Below, in pieces: positions 12,975 through 23,436 of a stretch of DNA of 64,000 bases. The stretch's first letter is position 1. Each line of letters starts with the position of its first letter. A program made the position numbers and the translations under genes. The notes beneath the pieces were generated by a model. The model did not search any database and had not been told where the DNA came from. It was given only the letters and a program-made list of their open reading frames with translations. Source of the DNA: Rubrivivax rivuli (GTDB lineage: Bacteria > Pseudomonadota > Gammaproteobacteria > Burkholderiales > Burkholderiaceae_C); contig NZ_SACR01000001.1 of NCBI RefSeq assembly GCF_004016505.1, forward strand, positions 992,001 to 1,056,000. Reading direction: 5' to 3'.

Positions 12975-13255
12975 GCGAAGCACAAACCGCTGCCGCGCCG
13001 GTGAAGAACACCCGCACGCTGGTTGGCCGCATCGTCAGCGACAAGCGCGCCAAGACCGTCACCGTGCTGGTCGAGCGCCGCACCGCGCACGAGCTCTACG
13101 GCAAGATCGTCGCCAAGTCGCGCAAGTACCACGCGCACGACGAAAAAGGCGAATACAAGCTGGGTGACCTGGTCGAGATCGCCGAAGGCCGCCCCATCAG
13201 CAAGACCAAGTCGTGGGTTGTCACCAAGCTGCTCGAAAAGGCCAAGCTGGTCTGA
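12971..13255 (+). CDS. rpsQ: 30S ribosomal protein S17
   Basis: S17 is 94 residues, with the conserved [14 protein letters not shown] and KYHAHDE segments. It binds 16S rRNA early in assembly. The first ten residues ([10 protein letters not shown]) extend beyond the shortest forms. It is the last S10-operon gene and is followed by a hairpin-type terminator instead of rplN. Confidence 0.97.
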   Translation: MSEAQTAAAPVKNTRTLVGRIVSDKRAKTVTVLVERRTAHELYGKIVAKSRKYHAHDEKGEYKLGDLVEIAEGRPISKTKSWVVTKLLEKAKLV

Positions 13256-13264
13256 CACACCGTG

Positions 13265-13286
13265 AGGCAGCTTCGGCTGCCTTCTT
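13265..13286 (+). terminator. Hairpin terminator after rpsQ
   Basis: AGGCAGC (13265-13271) and GCTGCCT (13276-13282) form a perfect 7-bp stem with a TTCG tetraloop, followed by TCTT. The T-run is short, so termination may be partial and could let some transcription into the peroxiredoxin gene. Confidence 0.65.
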
Positions 13287-13352
13287 GCCGAGCGGCCGGA
13301 CGCTGGTGATGCCAGCTCCGGTCGTTTGTCTTATCCCGCCAGGAGAACGCAC

Positions 13353-13868
13353 ATGCTGAAGGTCGGAGACAAGCTGCCCGCGGGCACGCTGAACGAATTC
13401 ATCGAGGTCGAGGGCAACGGTTGCTCCCTGGGCCCCAACAGCTTTGACGTGGCCCAGATCACCGCCGGCAAGAAGATCGCCATCTTCGCGCTGCCCGGTG
13501 CCTACACGCCGACCTGTTCGGCCAAGCATGTGCCTGGTTACGTCGAACACGCCGATGCGCTGAAGGCGGCGGGTGTGGACGAGATTTGGTGCGTCTCGGT
13601 CAATGACGCGTTTGTCATGGGTGCCTGGGGCCGCGATCAGAAGACCGCCGGCAAGGTGCGCATGATGGCCGACGGCAGTGCCGAGTTCACCAAGGCCACG
13701 GGCCTGACGCTGGACCTCACCGCACGCGGCATGGGCCTGCGTTCGAACCGCTACTCGATGCTGGTGGTGGACGGCGAAGTGAAGTCGCTGAACGTCGAAG
13801 GCCCCGGCAAGTTCGAGGTCAGCGACGCCGGCACGATGTTGGCCCAGGCCAAGGCTTTGCTGGCCTGA
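13353..13868 (+). CDS. Peroxiredoxin, Prx5-like (AhpC/TSA family)
   Basis: A 171-residue atypical peroxiredoxin that reduces hydrogen peroxide and alkyl hydroperoxides with thiol donors in the cytoplasm. The active-site motif PGAYTPTCSAKHVPGY contains the peroxidatic cysteine, about residue 50. The WCVSVNDAFVMGAW segment is typical of the Prx5 group, and Cys28 is another candidate redox cysteine. The start at 13353 is fixed by an AGGAG 7 bases upstream; the frame is open further upstream without family similarity. It stands between rpsQ and rplN, a place normally without a gene, behind a partial terminator and ahead of the rplN promoter. Confidence 0.93.
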   Translation: MLKVGDKLPAGTLNEFIEVEGNGCSLGPNSFDVAQITAGKKIAIFALPGAYTPTCSAKHVPGYVEHADALKAAGVDEIWCVSVNDAFVMGAWGRDQKTAGKVRMMADGSAEFTKATGLTLDLTARGMGLRSNRYSMLVVDGEVKSLNVEGPGKFEVSDAGTMLAQAKALLA

Positions 13869-13892
13869 CCCAAGTTTCTGCACAGCAGCCGC

Positions 13893-13922
13893 TTGACGGC
13901 GAATTGAAAGCTGTGCCATACT
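13893..13922 (+). promoter_or_regulatory. Sigma-70 promoter of the spc operon (rplN)
   Basis: TTGACG (13893-13898) and CATACT (13917-13922) with an 18-base spacer. It starts 25 bases after the peroxiredoxin stop and gives rplN a leader of about 125 bases. It separates spc-type genes from the S10 genes and the peroxiredoxin. Confidence 0.7.
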
Positions 13923-14053
13923 CGAACGCTTCGCTGCTCGCGCTGTGCGGCTGCCCCTGGCGGGCGACTCTGGCGCGAAGCAGTTCAACCCATCCAAGGG
14001 CCCAAGACTGACCGACGCAGCTCTGCTGCAACGGGGCAAGTTGGGGAGACACA

Positions 14054-14422
<369 letters not shown>

Positions 14423-14446
14423 GCGCCGCTTCGTTAGGACCCGACC

Positions 14447-14764
14447 ATGAACAAGATTCGCAAAGGCGACCAGGTCATCGTGACCACCGGCCGCGACAAG
14501 GGCAAGCGCGGCACCGTGACGCAGCGCGTCGATGCCGACCACATCGTCGTTGAGGGCGTGAACGTTGCCAAGAAGCACGTCAAGCCGAACCCGCTCAAGG
14601 GCACGACGGGTGGTGTGGTCGACAAGACCATGCCCATCCACCAGTCGAACGTCGCCATCTTCAATGCCGCCACCGGCAAGGCCGATCGCGTGGGCATCAA
14701 GCTGCTGGCCGATGGCAAGAAGGTTCGCGTCTTCAAGTCGTCGGGCGACGAGATCAAGGCCTGA
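14447..14764 (+). CDS. rplX: 50S ribosomal protein L24
   Basis: L24 is 105 residues and begins [12 protein letters not shown] with the KOW motif ([11 protein letters not shown]). It is an initiator of 50S assembly. The conserved KHVKPNP follows. It lies 14 bases before rplE. Confidence 0.97.
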   Translation: MNKIRKGDQVIVTTGRDKGKRGTVTQRVDADHIVVEGVNVAKKHVKPNPLKGTTGGVVDKTMPIHQSNVAIFNAATGKADRVGIKLLADGKKVRVFKSSGDEIKA

Positions 14765-14778
14765 ACGGAAAGAACGTC

Positions 14779-15378
14779 ATGGCAAAGAAACAAGCATCGA
14801 CAGCCCAGCCGGGCCCCGCGAACCAGGGTGCTGCAGTGCAAGCGCGCCTGCAGGCCATCTACCGCGAGAAGATCGTCCCCGAGCTGATCGCCAAGTTCGG
14901 CTACACCTCGATCATGCAGGTGCCCCGCCTGCAGAAGATCACGCTGAACATGGGCGTGAGCGAGGCTGTCAGCGACAAGAAGGTCATGGACAACGCCGTG
15001 GGCGACCTGACCAAGATCGCCGGCCAGAAACCCGTGGTCACGAAGAGCAAGAAGCCGATCGCCGGTTTCAAGATCCGCGAAGGCCAGGCCATCGGTGCGA
15101 TGGTCACGCTGCGCGGTGTGCGCATGTACGAATTCCTGGACCGCTTCGTCACCGTGGCTCTGCCGCGCGTGCGTGACTTCCGGGGTATCAGCGGCCGCAG
15201 CTTCGATGGTCGCGGCAACTACAACATCGGCGTGAAAGAGCAGATCATCTTCCCCGAGATCGAGTACGACAAGATCGACGCGATCCGTGGCATGAACATC
15301 AGCATCACGACCAGTGCAAAGACCGACGACGAGTGCAAGGCGCTGCTCGCGGCGTTCAAGTTCCCGTTCAAGAACTGA
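14779..15378 (+). CDS. rplE: 50S ribosomal protein L5
   Basis: L5 binds 5S rRNA and contacts the P-site tRNA. The core from [15 protein letters not shown] to the end is standard, including [14 protein letters not shown] and IPGxxx-type [14 protein letters not shown]. The predicted product is 199 residues, about 20 longer than usual, because of a polar N-terminal stretch ([15 protein letters not shown]). A GGAAAG sequence before the ATG at 14779 supports the longer form; no other good start lies closer to the core. Confidence 0.96.
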   Translation: MAKKQASTAQPGPANQGAAVQARLQAIYREKIVPELIAKFGYTSIMQVPRLQKITLNMGVSEAVSDKKVMDNAVGDLTKIAGQKPVVTKSKKPIAGFKIREGQAIGAMVTLRGVRMYEFLDRFVTVALPRVRDFRGISGRSFDGRGNYNIGVKEQIIFPEIEYDKIDAIRGMNISITTSAKTDDECKALLAAFKFPFKN

Positions 15379-15389
15379 AGGCAACCACC

Positions 15390-15695
15390 ATGGCCAAACT
15401 TTCCGTCAAGCAGCGCGAAGAAAAGCGCGAGAAGCTGGTTGCCAAGTACGCGAAGAAGTACGCTGAGCTGAAGAGCACGTCCAACGACGCCAAGCTCAGC
15501 GACGAAGAGCGCTATGCCGCGCGCTTGCAACTGCAGCAGCTGCCCCGCAATGCCAACCCGACGCGCCTGCGCAACCGCTGCGCGCTGACCGGTCGCGCCC
15601 GTGGCACGTTCCGCATGTTCGGCCTGGCGCGCAACAAGATCCGTGAGCTCGCCTTCAAGGGTGACATTCCCGGCGTGGTCAAGGCCAGCTGGTAA
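15390..15695 (+). CDS. rpsN: 30S ribosomal protein S14 (zinc-free form)
   Basis: S14 is 101 residues. It has a single cysteine (RNRCALTGR), so it is the long form without the CxxC zinc ribbons. It starts [13 protein letters not shown] at ATG 15390, 11 bases after rplE; the open frame upstream belongs to no family. It binds the 30S head with S3 and S10. Confidence 0.97.
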   Translation: MAKLSVKQREEKREKLVAKYAKKYAELKSTSNDAKLSDEERYAARLQLQQLPRNANPTRLRNRCALTGRARGTFRMFGLARNKIRELAFKGDIPGVVKASW

Positions 15696-15722
15696 TCCGG
15701 CGAGAAGATCAGGAGCAATTTC

Positions 15723-16118
15723 ATGAGCATGAGTGATCCCATCGCCGACATGCTGACCCGCATTCGCAATGCGCAGGCTGTCGACAAGTCGGCCGTCAAG
15801 ATGCCGTCTTCCAAGCTGAAGGTCGCAATCGCGCAAGTGCTGAAGGACGAGGGTTACATCGACGGCTACGCAGTGCACGAAGAGACCGGCAAGCCCGAGC
15901 TCGAAATCGCGCTGAAGTACTACGCCGGCAAGCCGGTGATCGAGCGCATCGAGCGCGTGAGCCGCCCGGGCCTGCGCATCTACAAGGGCCGTGACGCGAT
16001 TCCGCAAGTCATGAACGGCCTCGGTGTGGCCATCGTCACCACGCCCAAGGGCGTGATGACCGACCGCAAGGCGCGCCAGACCGGTGTCGGTGGCGAAGTG
16101 CTTTGCTACGTCGCTTAA
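15723..16118 (+). CDS. rpsH: 30S ribosomal protein S8
   Basis: S8 is 131 residues (129 if the second ATG at 15729 is used), with the [14 protein letters not shown] start and the conserved [10 protein letters not shown] and GGEVLCYV segments. It is a primary 16S rRNA binder and in E. coli represses the spc operon. An AGGAG lies 9 bases before the first ATG. Confidence 0.98.
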   Translation: MSMSDPIADMLTRIRNAQAVDKSAVKMPSSKLKVAIAQVLKDEGYIDGYAVHEETGKPELEIALKYYAGKPVIERIERVSRPGLRIYKGRDAIPQVMNGLGVAIVTTPKGVMTDRKARQTGVGGEVLCYVA

Positions 16119-16131
16119 GGGGAGCAGAACA

Positions 16132-16665
16132 ATGTCCCGCGTAGGAAAGATGCCCGTGGCCGTCCCGCAAGGCGTGGATGTGGCCATCACGGCAGAGAAG
16201 ATCACCGTCAAGGGCAGCAACGGCACGCTGGTGCGCGCCGCCAACCCGCTGGTCACGGTGCAGAACAACGCCGGCGTGCTGACCTTCACGCCCGCCAACG
16301 ACAGCGCTGCGGCCGACGCGATGAGCGGCACGATGCGCGCGCTGGTGGCCAACATGGTCGGTGGCGTCAGCAAGGGCTTCGAGAAGAAGCTCAGCCTGGT
16401 GGGCGTGGGCTTCCGTGCCCAGGCCGCCGGTCAAAAGCTCAATCTGCAGATCGGTTTTTCGCACCCGGTGGTGAAGGACATGCCCGAGGGCATCAAGGTC
16501 ACCACGCCGACGCAGACTGAAATCGTCATCACCGGCGCCGACCGCCAGGTGGTGGGTCAGCTGGCCGCCGAGGTGCGTGCCTTCCGTCCTCCCGAGCCCT
16601 ACAAGGGCAAGGGCATCCGCTACGTGGGCGAACGCGTGGTGTTGAAAGAGACGAAGAAGAAGTAA
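16132..16665 (+). CDS. rplF: 50S ribosomal protein L6
   Basis: L6 is 177 residues, [12 protein letters not shown] start, with the conserved C-terminal [14 protein letters not shown]. It lies by the sarcin-ricin loop. The ATG at 16132 has an AAGGGGAG about 8 bases upstream; an upstream in-frame start inside rpsH was discounted. Confidence 0.98.
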   Translation: MSRVGKMPVAVPQGVDVAITAEKITVKGSNGTLVRAANPLVTVQNNAGVLTFTPANDSAAADAMSGTMRALVANMVGGVSKGFEKKLSLVGVGFRAQAAGQKLNLQIGFSHPVVKDMPEGIKVTTPTQTEIVITGADRQVVGQLAAEVRAFRPPEPYKGKGIRYVGERVVLKETKKK

Positions 16666-16676
16666 GGAGCGCCGCC

Positions 16677-17039
16677 ATGAGCATGACCAAGAAAGAACAA
16701 CGCCTGCGCCGTTCGCGCCAGACCCGCGTGCGCATCGCGCTGCAGGGTGCTGTGCGTCTGGCGGTGCACCGCTCCAACCTGCACATCTACGCGAGCATCG
16801 TCTCCGGCGATGGCGCCCAGGTGCTGGCCAGCGCATCGACAGCCGAGAAGGAAGTCCGCGACCAGACCGGTGGCAACGGCGGCAACGTTTCCGCCGCTAC
16901 GCTGGTGGGCAAGCGCATCGCCGAGAAGGCCAAGGCCGCCGGCATCGAGAAGGTCGCCTTCGACCGCTCGGGTTTCGCCTATCACGGCCGCGTCAAGGCG
17001 CTGGCAGATGCGGCTCGCGAAGCCGGTCTGCAGTTCTAA
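16677..17039 (+). CDS. rplR: 50S ribosomal protein L18
   Basis: L18 is 120 residues, a 5S rRNA binder. The conserved [13 protein letters not shown] and [26 protein letters not shown] segments are present. It follows rplF by 11 bases with an AAGGAG ribosome-binding site. Confidence 0.98.
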   Translation: MSMTKKEQRLRRSRQTRVRIALQGAVRLAVHRSNLHIYASIVSGDGAQVLASASTAEKEVRDQTGGNGGNVSAATLVGKRIAEKAKAAGIEKVAFDRSGFAYHGRVKALADAAREAGLQF

Positions 17040-17063
17040 GCCGCGCAGCACAGGAATACCGAA

Positions 17064-17582
17064 ATGGCAAAGTTCACTCCCCGCGCGCAGACCGAAGCGA
17101 ACGACGACGGGCTCAAGGAAAAGATGATCGCGGTCAACCGCGTCACCAAGGTGGTGAAGGGCGGCCGCACGCTCAGCTTCGCCGCACTGACGGTGGTGGG
17201 TGACGGCGACGGCCGCATCGGCATGGGCAAGGGCAAGGCCAAGGAAGTGCCGGTTGCGGTGCAGAAGGCCATGGAATCGGCCCGCCGCAACATGACCAAG
17301 GTCAGCCTGCGCAACGGCTCGATCCAGCACAACGTGCGCGGTGAGCACGGCGCTGCCAAGGTGCTGATGGCGCCGGCCGCCCCTGGTACCGGCATCATCG
17401 CCGGTGGCCCGATGCGCGCGGTGTTCGAAGTGATGGGTGTCACCGACATCGTCGCCAAGAGCCTGGGCTCGAGCAACCCGTACAACATGGTCCGCGCAAC
17501 GCTGGACGCGCTCAAGCGTTCGACGACGCCCGCCGAAGTGGCGGCCAAGCGCGGCAAGTCGGTTGAAGACCTCTTCAACTGA
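17064..17582 (+). CDS. rpsE: 30S ribosomal protein S5
   Basis: S5 is 172 residues and takes part in decoding accuracy and mRNA unwinding. The N-terminal double-stranded RNA-binding fold contains [16 protein letters not shown]; the segment near residue 30 where spectinomycin-resistance changes occur is intact. The C-terminal domain has [16 protein letters not shown]. It precedes rpmD by 14 bases. Confidence 0.98.
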   Translation: MAKFTPRAQTEANDDGLKEKMIAVNRVTKVVKGGRTLSFAALTVVGDGDGRIGMGKGKAKEVPVAVQKAMESARRNMTKVSLRNGSIQHNVRGEHGAAKVLMAPAAPGTGIIAGGPMRAVFEVMGVTDIVAKSLGSSNPYNMVRATLDALKRSTTPAEVAAKRGKSVEDLFN

Positions 17583-17596
17583 AAGAGGAGAACCTC

Positions 17597-17788
17597 ATGT
17601 CCGACTCGACTGAAAAGAAGACCCTCACGGTCAAGCTCGTCAAGAGCGTGGCTGGCACGCGCCAGTCGCACCGCGACACCGTGCGGGGCCTGGGCCTGCG
17701 CAAGGTCAACAGCACGCGCACCCTGGAAGACACGCCCGCTGTGCGCGGCATGATCAACAAGGTCGCTTACCTGGTTCTGGTGCTGTGA
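17597..17788 (+). CDS. rpmD: 50S ribosomal protein L30
   Basis: L30 is 63 residues, with the core [19 protein letters not shown] and [12 protein letters not shown]. An AAGAGGAG sequence precedes the ATG. Its TGA overlaps the rplO ATG by one base. Confidence 0.97.
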   Translation: MSDSTEKKTLTVKLVKSVAGTRQSHRDTVRGLGLRKVNSTRTLEDTPAVRGMINKVAYLVLVL

Positions 17789-18279
17789 TGCAAATCAACA
17801 CGATCAAGCCCGCAGAGGGCAGCAAGAAGGCGCGCCGTCGCGTCGGCCGTGGCATCGGTTCCGGCCTGGGCAAGACCGCCGGCCGTGGCCACAAGGGCCA
17901 GAGCTCGCGTGCCGGTGGCTACCACAAGGTGGGCTTCGAGGGCGGCCAGATGCCGCTGCAGCGCCGCCTGCCCAAGCGCGGCTTCAAGTCGGCGCAGCTG
18001 AAGTACAACGGCGAAGTCACGCTGGCCGACCTGGAGAAGCTGGGCGCCGACGAGGTGGACCTGCTGACGCTGAAGGCCGCTGGGCTGGTGCGCGAGCTGA
18101 TCAAGACCGTCAAGGTGATCAAGTCGGGCGAGCTGACGCGCAAGGTGGCCCTGAAGGGCATCGGGGCGACCGCGGGCGCCAAGGCCGCCATTGAGGCCGC
18201 TGGCGGCACGGTGGAGACCGTCGCTGCCGTGACGCCGCCCAAGAAGCTTGCCAAGAAGCCCGCGCAAGCCGCGGCCTGA
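17788..18279 (+). CDS. rplO: 50S ribosomal protein L15
   Basis: L15 is 163 residues from the ATG at 17788, which overlaps the rpmD stop. The Gly/Arg-rich N-terminal arm ([22 protein letters not shown]) shows the usual pattern. The protein is about 20 residues longer than E. coli L15, ending in a Lys/Pro/Ala tail. Late 50S assembly protein. Confidence 0.96.
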   Translation: MQINTIKPAEGSKKARRRVGRGIGSGLGKTAGRGHKGQSSRAGGYHKVGFEGGQMPLQRRLPKRGFKSAQLKYNGEVTLADLEKLGADEVDLLTLKAAGLVRELIKTVKVIKSGELTRKVALKGIGATAGAKAAIEAAGGTVETVAAVTPPKKLAKKPAQAAA

Positions 18280-18296
18280 TTCAGGAAACCAAGCGA

Positions 18297-19607
18297 GTGG
18301 CAACCAACGCGAACCAGCTGGCCAAGAGCGGCAAGTTTGGCGATCTGCGCAGGCGGATCGTCTTCCTGCTGCTCGCGCTGGTGGTCTATCGCATCGGGGC
18401 GCACATCCCCGTGCCGGGCATCGACCCCGTCGCGCTGCAGCAGCTCTTCAAGAGCCAGGCCGGCGGCATCCTGAACCTGTTCAACATGTTCAGTGGCGGG
18501 GCGCTCTCGCGCTTCACCGTCTTCGCCCTGGGCATCATGCCCTACATCAGCGCCAGCATCATCATGCAGCTGATGACCTACGTGGTGCCCTCGCTCGAGG
18601 CCATCAAGAAGGAAGGCGAGGCGGGCAAGCGCAAGATCACGCAGTACACGCGTTACGGCACGCTGGGCCTGGCCATCTTCCAGAGCCTGGGCATCGCCCT
18701 GGCTTTGGAAGGCTCGCCTGGGCTGGTGCTGGCACCGGGTTTTGGCTTCCGCATGACGGCGGTGGTCAGCCTGGTGGCGGGCACGATGTTCCTGATGTGG
18801 CTGGGTGAGCAGATCACCGAGCGTGGCCTGGGCAACGGCATCTCGATCCTGATCTTTGCGGGCATCGTCGCTGGCCTGCCTTCGGCGATCGGTGGCCTGT
18901 TCGAGCTGGTGCGCACCGGTGCGATGAGCATCATCGCCTGCCTGATCATCATCGCCCTGGTCATCGGCGTGACCTACGCGGTGGTGTTCGTGGAGCGCGG
19001 CCAACGCAAGATCCTGGTGAACTACGCCAAGCGCCAGGTCGGCAACAAGGTCTATGGCGGCCAGTCTTCGCACCTGCCGCTGAAGCTGAACATGTCGGGC
19101 GTGATCCCGCCGATCTTCGCCTCGTCGATCATCCTGTTGCCGGCGACGGTGGTGGGCTGGTTTGCCACCGGTGAAGGCCTGCGCTGGTTGAAGGATCTGT
19201 CGACCGCGTTGTCGCCGGGGCAACCGATCTACGTGATGCTGTACGCCGCGATGATCGTGTTCTTCTGCTTTTTCTACACGGCGCTGGTGTTCAACAGCCG
19301 TGAGACGGCAGACAACCTGAAGAAGAGTGGCGCGTTCATCCCCGGCATCCGGCCTGGTGATCAAACCGCCAAGTACATCGATCGCATCCTGGGCCGCCTG
19401 ACGCTGGCCGGCGCTGTTTACATCACAGCCGTCTGCCTGCTGCCTGAGTTCCTGGTCTTGAAGTACAGCGTGCCGTTCTACTTTGGTGGAACGTCGCTGC
19501 TGATCATCGTCGTCGTCACGATGGATTTCTGGGCGCAGGTCCAGAGCTACGTGATGAGCCAGCAGTACGAAAGTCTGCTGAAGAAGGCCAACTTCAAGGC
19601 AAGCTGA
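18297..19607 (+). CDS. secY: Preprotein translocase subunit SecY
   Basis: SecY is 436 residues with ten hydrophobic segments and forms the protein-conducting channel of the inner membrane with SecE and SecG. The plug and first helices ([12 protein letters not shown]), [11 protein letters not shown] and the conserved cytoplasmic loops around YAKRQVG and GIRPG are present. The start is GTG at 18297 in the sequence GTGGCAACC; no ATG lies close to the conserved start. Last membrane gene of the spc block, 4 bases before infA. Confidence 0.98.
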   Translation: MATNANQLAKSGKFGDLRRRIVFLLLALVVYRIGAHIPVPGIDPVALQQLFKSQAGGILNLFNMFSGGALSRFTVFALGIMPYISASIIMQLMTYVVPSLEAIKKEGEAGKRKITQYTRYGTLGLAIFQSLGIALALEGSPGLVLAPGFGFRMTAVVSLVAGTMFLMWLGEQITERGLGNGISILIFAGIVAGLPSAIGGLFELVRTGAMSIIACLIIIALVIGVTYAVVFVERGQRKILVNYAKRQVGNKVYGGQSSHLPLKLNMSGVIPPIFASSIILLPATVVGWFATGEGLRWLKDLSTALSPGQPIYVMLYAAMIVFFCFFYTALVFNSRETADNLKKSGAFIPGIRPGDQTAKYIDRILGRLTLAGAVYITAVCLLPEFLVLKYSVPFYFGGTSLLIIVVVTMDFWAQVQSYVMSQQYESLLKKANFKAS

Positions 19608-19611
19608 GGAC

Positions 19612-19830
19612 ATGGCCAAGGACGACGTTATCCAGATGCAGGGCGAGATTCTCGAGAATCTCCCCAACGCCACCTTCCGCGTGAAGTTGGAAAACGGGCA
19701 CGTGGTGCTCGGTCACATCTCCGGCAAGATGCGCATGCACTACATCCGCATCCTGCCCGGTGACAAAGTGACCGTTGAACTCACGCCCTACGATTTGAGT
19801 CGCGCGCGGATCGTGTTCCGCGCCAAGTAA
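19612..19830 (+). CDS. infA: Translation initiation factor IF-1
   Basis: IF-1 is 72 residues, a single OB fold that occupies the A site during initiation. It begins [13 protein letters not shown] and holds the conserved [16 protein letters not shown]. It sits between secY and rpmJ, the usual betaproteobacterial position. Confidence 0.98.
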   Translation: MAKDDVIQMQGEILENLPNATFRVKLENGHVVLGHISGKMRMHYIRILPGDKVTVELTPYDLSRARIVFRAK

Positions 19831-19861
19831 GAGCCCCCGAATTCGGGTCAAGGAGAAGATC

Positions 19862-19975
19862 ATGAAGGTCGCCGCTTCCGTCAAGAAGATGTGCCGCAAT
19901 TGCAAAATCATCCGCCGCAAGGGTGTGGTGCGCGTGATCTGCACCGACCCGCGTCACAAGCAGCGTCAAGGCTGA
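19862..19975 (+). CDS. rpmJ: 50S ribosomal protein L36 (zinc form)
   Basis: L36 is 37 residues ([20 protein letters not shown] at the start). It has the zinc ligands Cys-x-x-Cys, a third cysteine (VICTD) and a histidine (PRHKQ), the zinc-binding form. The ATG at 19862 follows an AAGGAGA 8 bases upstream. It lies 31 bases after infA and 15 before rpsM. Confidence 0.97.
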   Translation: MKVAASVKKMCRNCKIIRRKGVVRVICTDPRHKQRQG

Positions 19976-19990
19976 TCCAGAGGAAGCAAC

Positions 19991-20356
19991 ATGGCACGCA
20001 TTGCCGGTATCAACGTCCCTCCGCACAAGCATGCGGAAATCGGCCTGACCTCGATCTACGGTATTGGTCGCACCACGGCGCAGAAGATCTGCGACACGGT
20101 GGGCATCCCCTACTCGAAGAAGATCAAGGACCTCTCTGACACCGATCTGGAAAAGATCCGTGAAGAGATCGGCCGCATGACCATCGAAGGCGACCTGCGT
20201 CGCGAACTGTCCATCAGCATCAAGCGCCTGATGGATCTGGGCTGCTACCGCGGCTTCCGTCACCGCCGCGGCCTGCCCGTGCGCGGCCAGCGTACGCGCA
20301 CCAATGCCCGCACCCGCAAGGGTCCGCGCAAGGGCGCTGCCGCGCTGAAGAAGTAA
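19991..20356 (+). CDS. rpsM: 30S ribosomal protein S13
   Basis: S13 is 121 residues, [19 protein letters not shown] start, helix-two-turn-helix region and the basic [16 protein letters not shown] tail that reaches toward the P-site tRNA. An AGAGGAAG ribosome-binding sequence precedes it. First gene of the alpha block. Confidence 0.98.
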   Translation: MARIAGINVPPHKHAEIGLTSIYGIGRTTAQKICDTVGIPYSKKIKDLSDTDLEKIREEIGRMTIEGDLRRELSISIKRLMDLGCYRGFRHRRGLPVRGQRTRTNARTRKGPRKGAAALKK

Positions 20357-20385
20357 GCTGCCCGGAACACTGAGAGAATCAAGAC

Positions 20386-20790
20386 ATGGCCAAGGCACCC
20401 GTCAACACCGCCGCCCGGCGCGTCAGCAAAAAGGTCCGCAAGAACGTCGCCGACGGTATTGCGCACGTGCACGCGTCGTTCAACAACACCATCATCACCA
20501 TCACCGACCGCCAAGGCGGGTCGTTGGCCTGGGCTTCCAGCGGTGGTCAGGGCTTCAAGGGCTCGCGCAAGAGCACGCCCTTCGCTGCCCAGGTGGCTGC
20601 CGAGACCTGTGGCCGTGCCGCCCAGGAACAAGGCATCAAGAACCTCGACGTCCGCATCAAGGGCCCCGGCCCCGGCCGTGAGAGCAGCGTGCGTGCCCTG
20701 GCCTCGCTGGGTATCCGCATCAACTCGATCAGCGATGTGACGCCGGTGCCGCACAACGGTTGCCGCCCGCAGAAGCGCCGTCGCATCTGA
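20386..20790 (+). CDS. rpsK: 30S ribosomal protein S11
   Basis: S11 is 134 residues, with the conserved [18 protein letters not shown] and [17 protein letters not shown] segments. It lies at the 30S platform. The Asn-Gly in PHNGC is the site of isoaspartate formation in relatives. A 235-base gap follows before rpsD. Confidence 0.98.
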   Translation: MAKAPVNTAARRVSKKVRKNVADGIAHVHASFNNTIITITDRQGGSLAWASSGGQGFKGSRKSTPFAAQVAAETCGRAAQEQGIKNLDVRIKGPGPGRESSVRALASLGIRINSISDVTPVPHNGCRPQKRRRI

Positions 20791-21025
20791 GTTGGTGCCG
20801 GGCGGTCAGCCCGGTACGCTCCGGGCGAAGTCCATTCGCCTGCGCTACAATCAAGAGTTTCCCGCGCCGGTGAGCACTTGTGCCCGCCGGCGGTTTCGTT
20901 GAAGGGCCTGAGGCCCGACACACAAGCCCACCGTCTGCGCAGCCAGCATCACCGGCGCCAGACTCGCGCGGGCAGCCCATCGCAAGGCTGCTGCCGCGTC
21001 AGACAGACACAACAAGGACACGCAA
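20791..21025 (+). other. Spacer between rpsK and rpsD, possible S4 leader
   Basis: No gene is evident. A 6-bp stem CCGGGC/GCCCGG (20798-20803 with 20809-20814) lies just after rpsK without a T-run. A -10-like TACAAT (20846-20851) is present but has no matching -35 at the right distance, so a promoter here is weak at best. The length is unusual inside an otherwise compact operon and suits a regulated leader for rpsD. Confidence 0.4.
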
Positions 21026-21649
<624 letters not shown>

Positions 21650-21697
21650 TCAGGTGGGGGAGCGGGCTGCCGGTGTCGTGCCGGGAGCCCATCTCCG

Positions 21698-21734
21698 GTT
21701 GTGCTTCGTGCGCCGGGCACGAAGCGGCCACAAC
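21698..21734 (+). promoter_or_regulatory. Long hairpin in the rpoA leader
   Basis: A perfect 9-bp stem GCTTCGTGC/GCACGAAGC (21703-21711 with 21717-21725) with a five-base loop is extended, after a four-base bulge, by GTTGT/ACAAC (21698-21702 with 21730-21734). It lies in the 155-base rpsD-rpoA spacer, with no T-run. It may regulate or process the rpoA message. Confidence 0.5.
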
Positions 21735-21804
21735 AGACCCGGCGCGGTCCTACAGCCTTATCGGTGTAACGAGCCGAGGGTATTGACAGGAACTAAAGAA
21801 CTTC

Positions 21805-22791
21805 ATGCAAACCACCCTTCTGAAGCCCAAGGCCATCCAGGTCGAGCCGCTCGGCGGCCATCGCGCCAAAGCCACCCTCGAGCCTTTCGAGCGCGGCTAC
21901 GGCCACACCCTCGGCAACGCGCTGCGTCGTGTGCTGCTGTCGTCGATGGTGGGTTACGCCCCGACCGAAGTGACCATCGCTGGCGTGCTGCACGAGTACT
22001 CGGCGATCGACGGCGTTCAGGAAGATGTCGTTCACATCATGCTGAACCTCAAGGGCGTGGTCTTCCGTCTCCACAACCGCGACGAAGTGACCCTGGTGCT
22101 GCGCAAGGAAGGTGAAGGCCCCGTCACCGCCGGCGACATCCAGACGCCGCACGACGTGGAGATCATCAACCCCGAGCACGTCATCGCCCACCTGTCGGCC
22201 GGCGGCAAGCTCGACATGCAGATCAAGGTCGAGAAGGGCCGTGGCTACGTGCCGGGCAATCTGCGCCGCTATGGCGACGAGCCGACCAAGAGCATCGGCC
22301 GCATCGTGCTGGACGCCAGCTTCTCGCCGGTGCGCCGCGTGAGCTACGCCGTCGAGAACGCTCGCGTCGAGCAGCGCACCGACCTCGACAAGCTCGTGAT
22401 GGAGATCGAGACCAACGGCGCCATCGCGCCGGAGGAAGCGATCCGCCAGAGCGCGCGCATCCTGGTCGAGCAACTGGCCTTCTTCGGCCAGATCGACGTC
22501 AACCCGATCGACAGCATGGTGCCGGCGGTGTCGCGCCCGACGCCTTTCGACCCCATCCTGCTGCGCCCGGTGGACGAGCTCGAACTCACGGTGCGTTCGG
22601 CCAACTGCCTGAAGGCCGAGAACATCTACTACATCGGCGACCTGATCCAGCGCACCGAAACCGAGCTGCTGAAGACGCCGAACCTGGGCCGCAAGAGCCT
22701 GAACGAAATCAAGGAAGTGCTGGCTTCGCGTGGTCTCACGCTGGGCGCACGCCTGGAGAACTGGCCCCCGCAGGGCCTGGACAAGCGTTAA
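21805..22791 (+). CDS. rpoA: RNA polymerase subunit alpha
   Basis: RpoA is 328 residues. The N-terminal domain (residues 1 to about 235) dimerises and assembles beta and beta'; it has [19 protein letters not shown]. The C-terminal domain that contacts UP elements and activators contains [12 protein letters not shown] and [14 protein letters not shown]. The start at 21805 lies after a 155-base spacer with a hairpin. Confidence 0.98.
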   Translation: MQTTLLKPKAIQVEPLGGHRAKATLEPFERGYGHTLGNALRRVLLSSMVGYAPTEVTIAGVLHEYSAIDGVQEDVVHIMLNLKGVVFRLHNRDEVTLVLRKEGEGPVTAGDIQTPHDVEIINPEHVIAHLSAGGKLDMQIKVEKGRGYVPGNLRRYGDEPTKSIGRIVLDASFSPVRRVSYAVENARVEQRTDLDKLVMEIETNGAIAPEEAIRQSARILVEQLAFFGQIDVNPIDSMVPAVSRPTPFDPILLRPVDELELTVRSANCLKAENIYYIGDLIQRTETELLKTPNLGRKSLNEIKEVLASRGLTLGARLENWPPQGLDKR

Positions 22792-22861
22792 TCCGCGCTC
22801 GTCATGTGCAACCCCCGGTACCTGACACGGCCGGGGTTCAATAAAAGATCGGACAAGCACC

Positions 22862-23260
22862 ATGCGCCACCGTAACGGCCCCCGCAAACTGAACCGCACC
22901 ACCTCGCACCGCCTGGCGATGCTGAGGAACATGGCCAACTCGCTGATTAAGCACGAGGCCATCAAGACCACCGTGCCGAAGGCCAAGGAACTGCGCGCCG
23001 TCGTCGAGCCGCTGATCACCCTGGGCAAGACGCCGAGCCTGGCCAACCGTCGTCTGGCTTTCGACCGCACGCGTGATCGCGATGTCGTGGCCAAGATCTT
23101 CAACGAACTCGGCCCGCGTTACGCCACCCGTCCGGGCGGCTACACGCGCATCCTGAAGATGGGCTTCCGTGTCGGCGACAACGCGCCGATGGCCTTCGTC
23201 GAACTGCTGGACCGCCCCGAGCCCGCCGCCGAGGCCGCACCGGCCGACAAGGCCGAGTAA
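22862..23260 (+). CDS. rplQ: 50S ribosomal protein L17
   Basis: L17 is 132 residues, [17 protein letters not shown] start, conserved [15 protein letters not shown] segment and a short Ala/Glu/Pro tail not found in the shortest forms. The rpoA-rplQ spacer holds an imperfect AACCCC/GGGGTT hairpin (22810-22838). The tRNA gene begins 17 bases after the stop. Confidence 0.98.
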   Translation: MRHRNGPRKLNRTTSHRLAMLRNMANSLIKHEAIKTTVPKAKELRAVVEPLITLGKTPSLANRRLAFDRTRDRDVVAKIFNELGPRYATRPGGYTRILKMGFRVGDNAPMAFVELLDRPEPAAEAAPADKAE

Positions 23261-23277
23261 GCCTGCCAAGAATCTGG

Positions 23278-23354
<77 letters not shown>

Positions 23355-23360
23355 AACCCC

Positions 23361-23390
23361 GAAGCCCGCCTTGTGCGGGCTTCGTCTTTT
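23361..23390 (+). terminator. Intrinsic terminator after rplQ and tRNA-fMet
   Basis: GAAGCCCGC (23361-23369) pairs perfectly with GCGGGCTTC (23375-23383) over a five-base loop, followed by GTCTTTT. It closes the ribosomal/RNA polymerase block. Confidence 0.88.
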
Positions 23391-23436
23391 CGGGCCGCGA
23401 TTTCAGTCCCTGCGCTGGCCCGCTTAGCATCGCGCC

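Noticed and set aside
17919-19673. A 584-codon open frame on the - strand over rplO and secY
   Set aside because: The antisense of a transmembrane protein gene gives a charged low-complexity product without recognisable domains.
20846-20851. TACAAT as a -10 element of a promoter for rpsD
   Set aside because: No acceptable -35 hexamer lies 16-18 bases upstream and no extended -10 TG is present.
21784-21789. TTGACA as a -35 element just before rpoA
   Set aside because: The matching -10 position would fall inside the start of rpoA and has no suitable hexamer.
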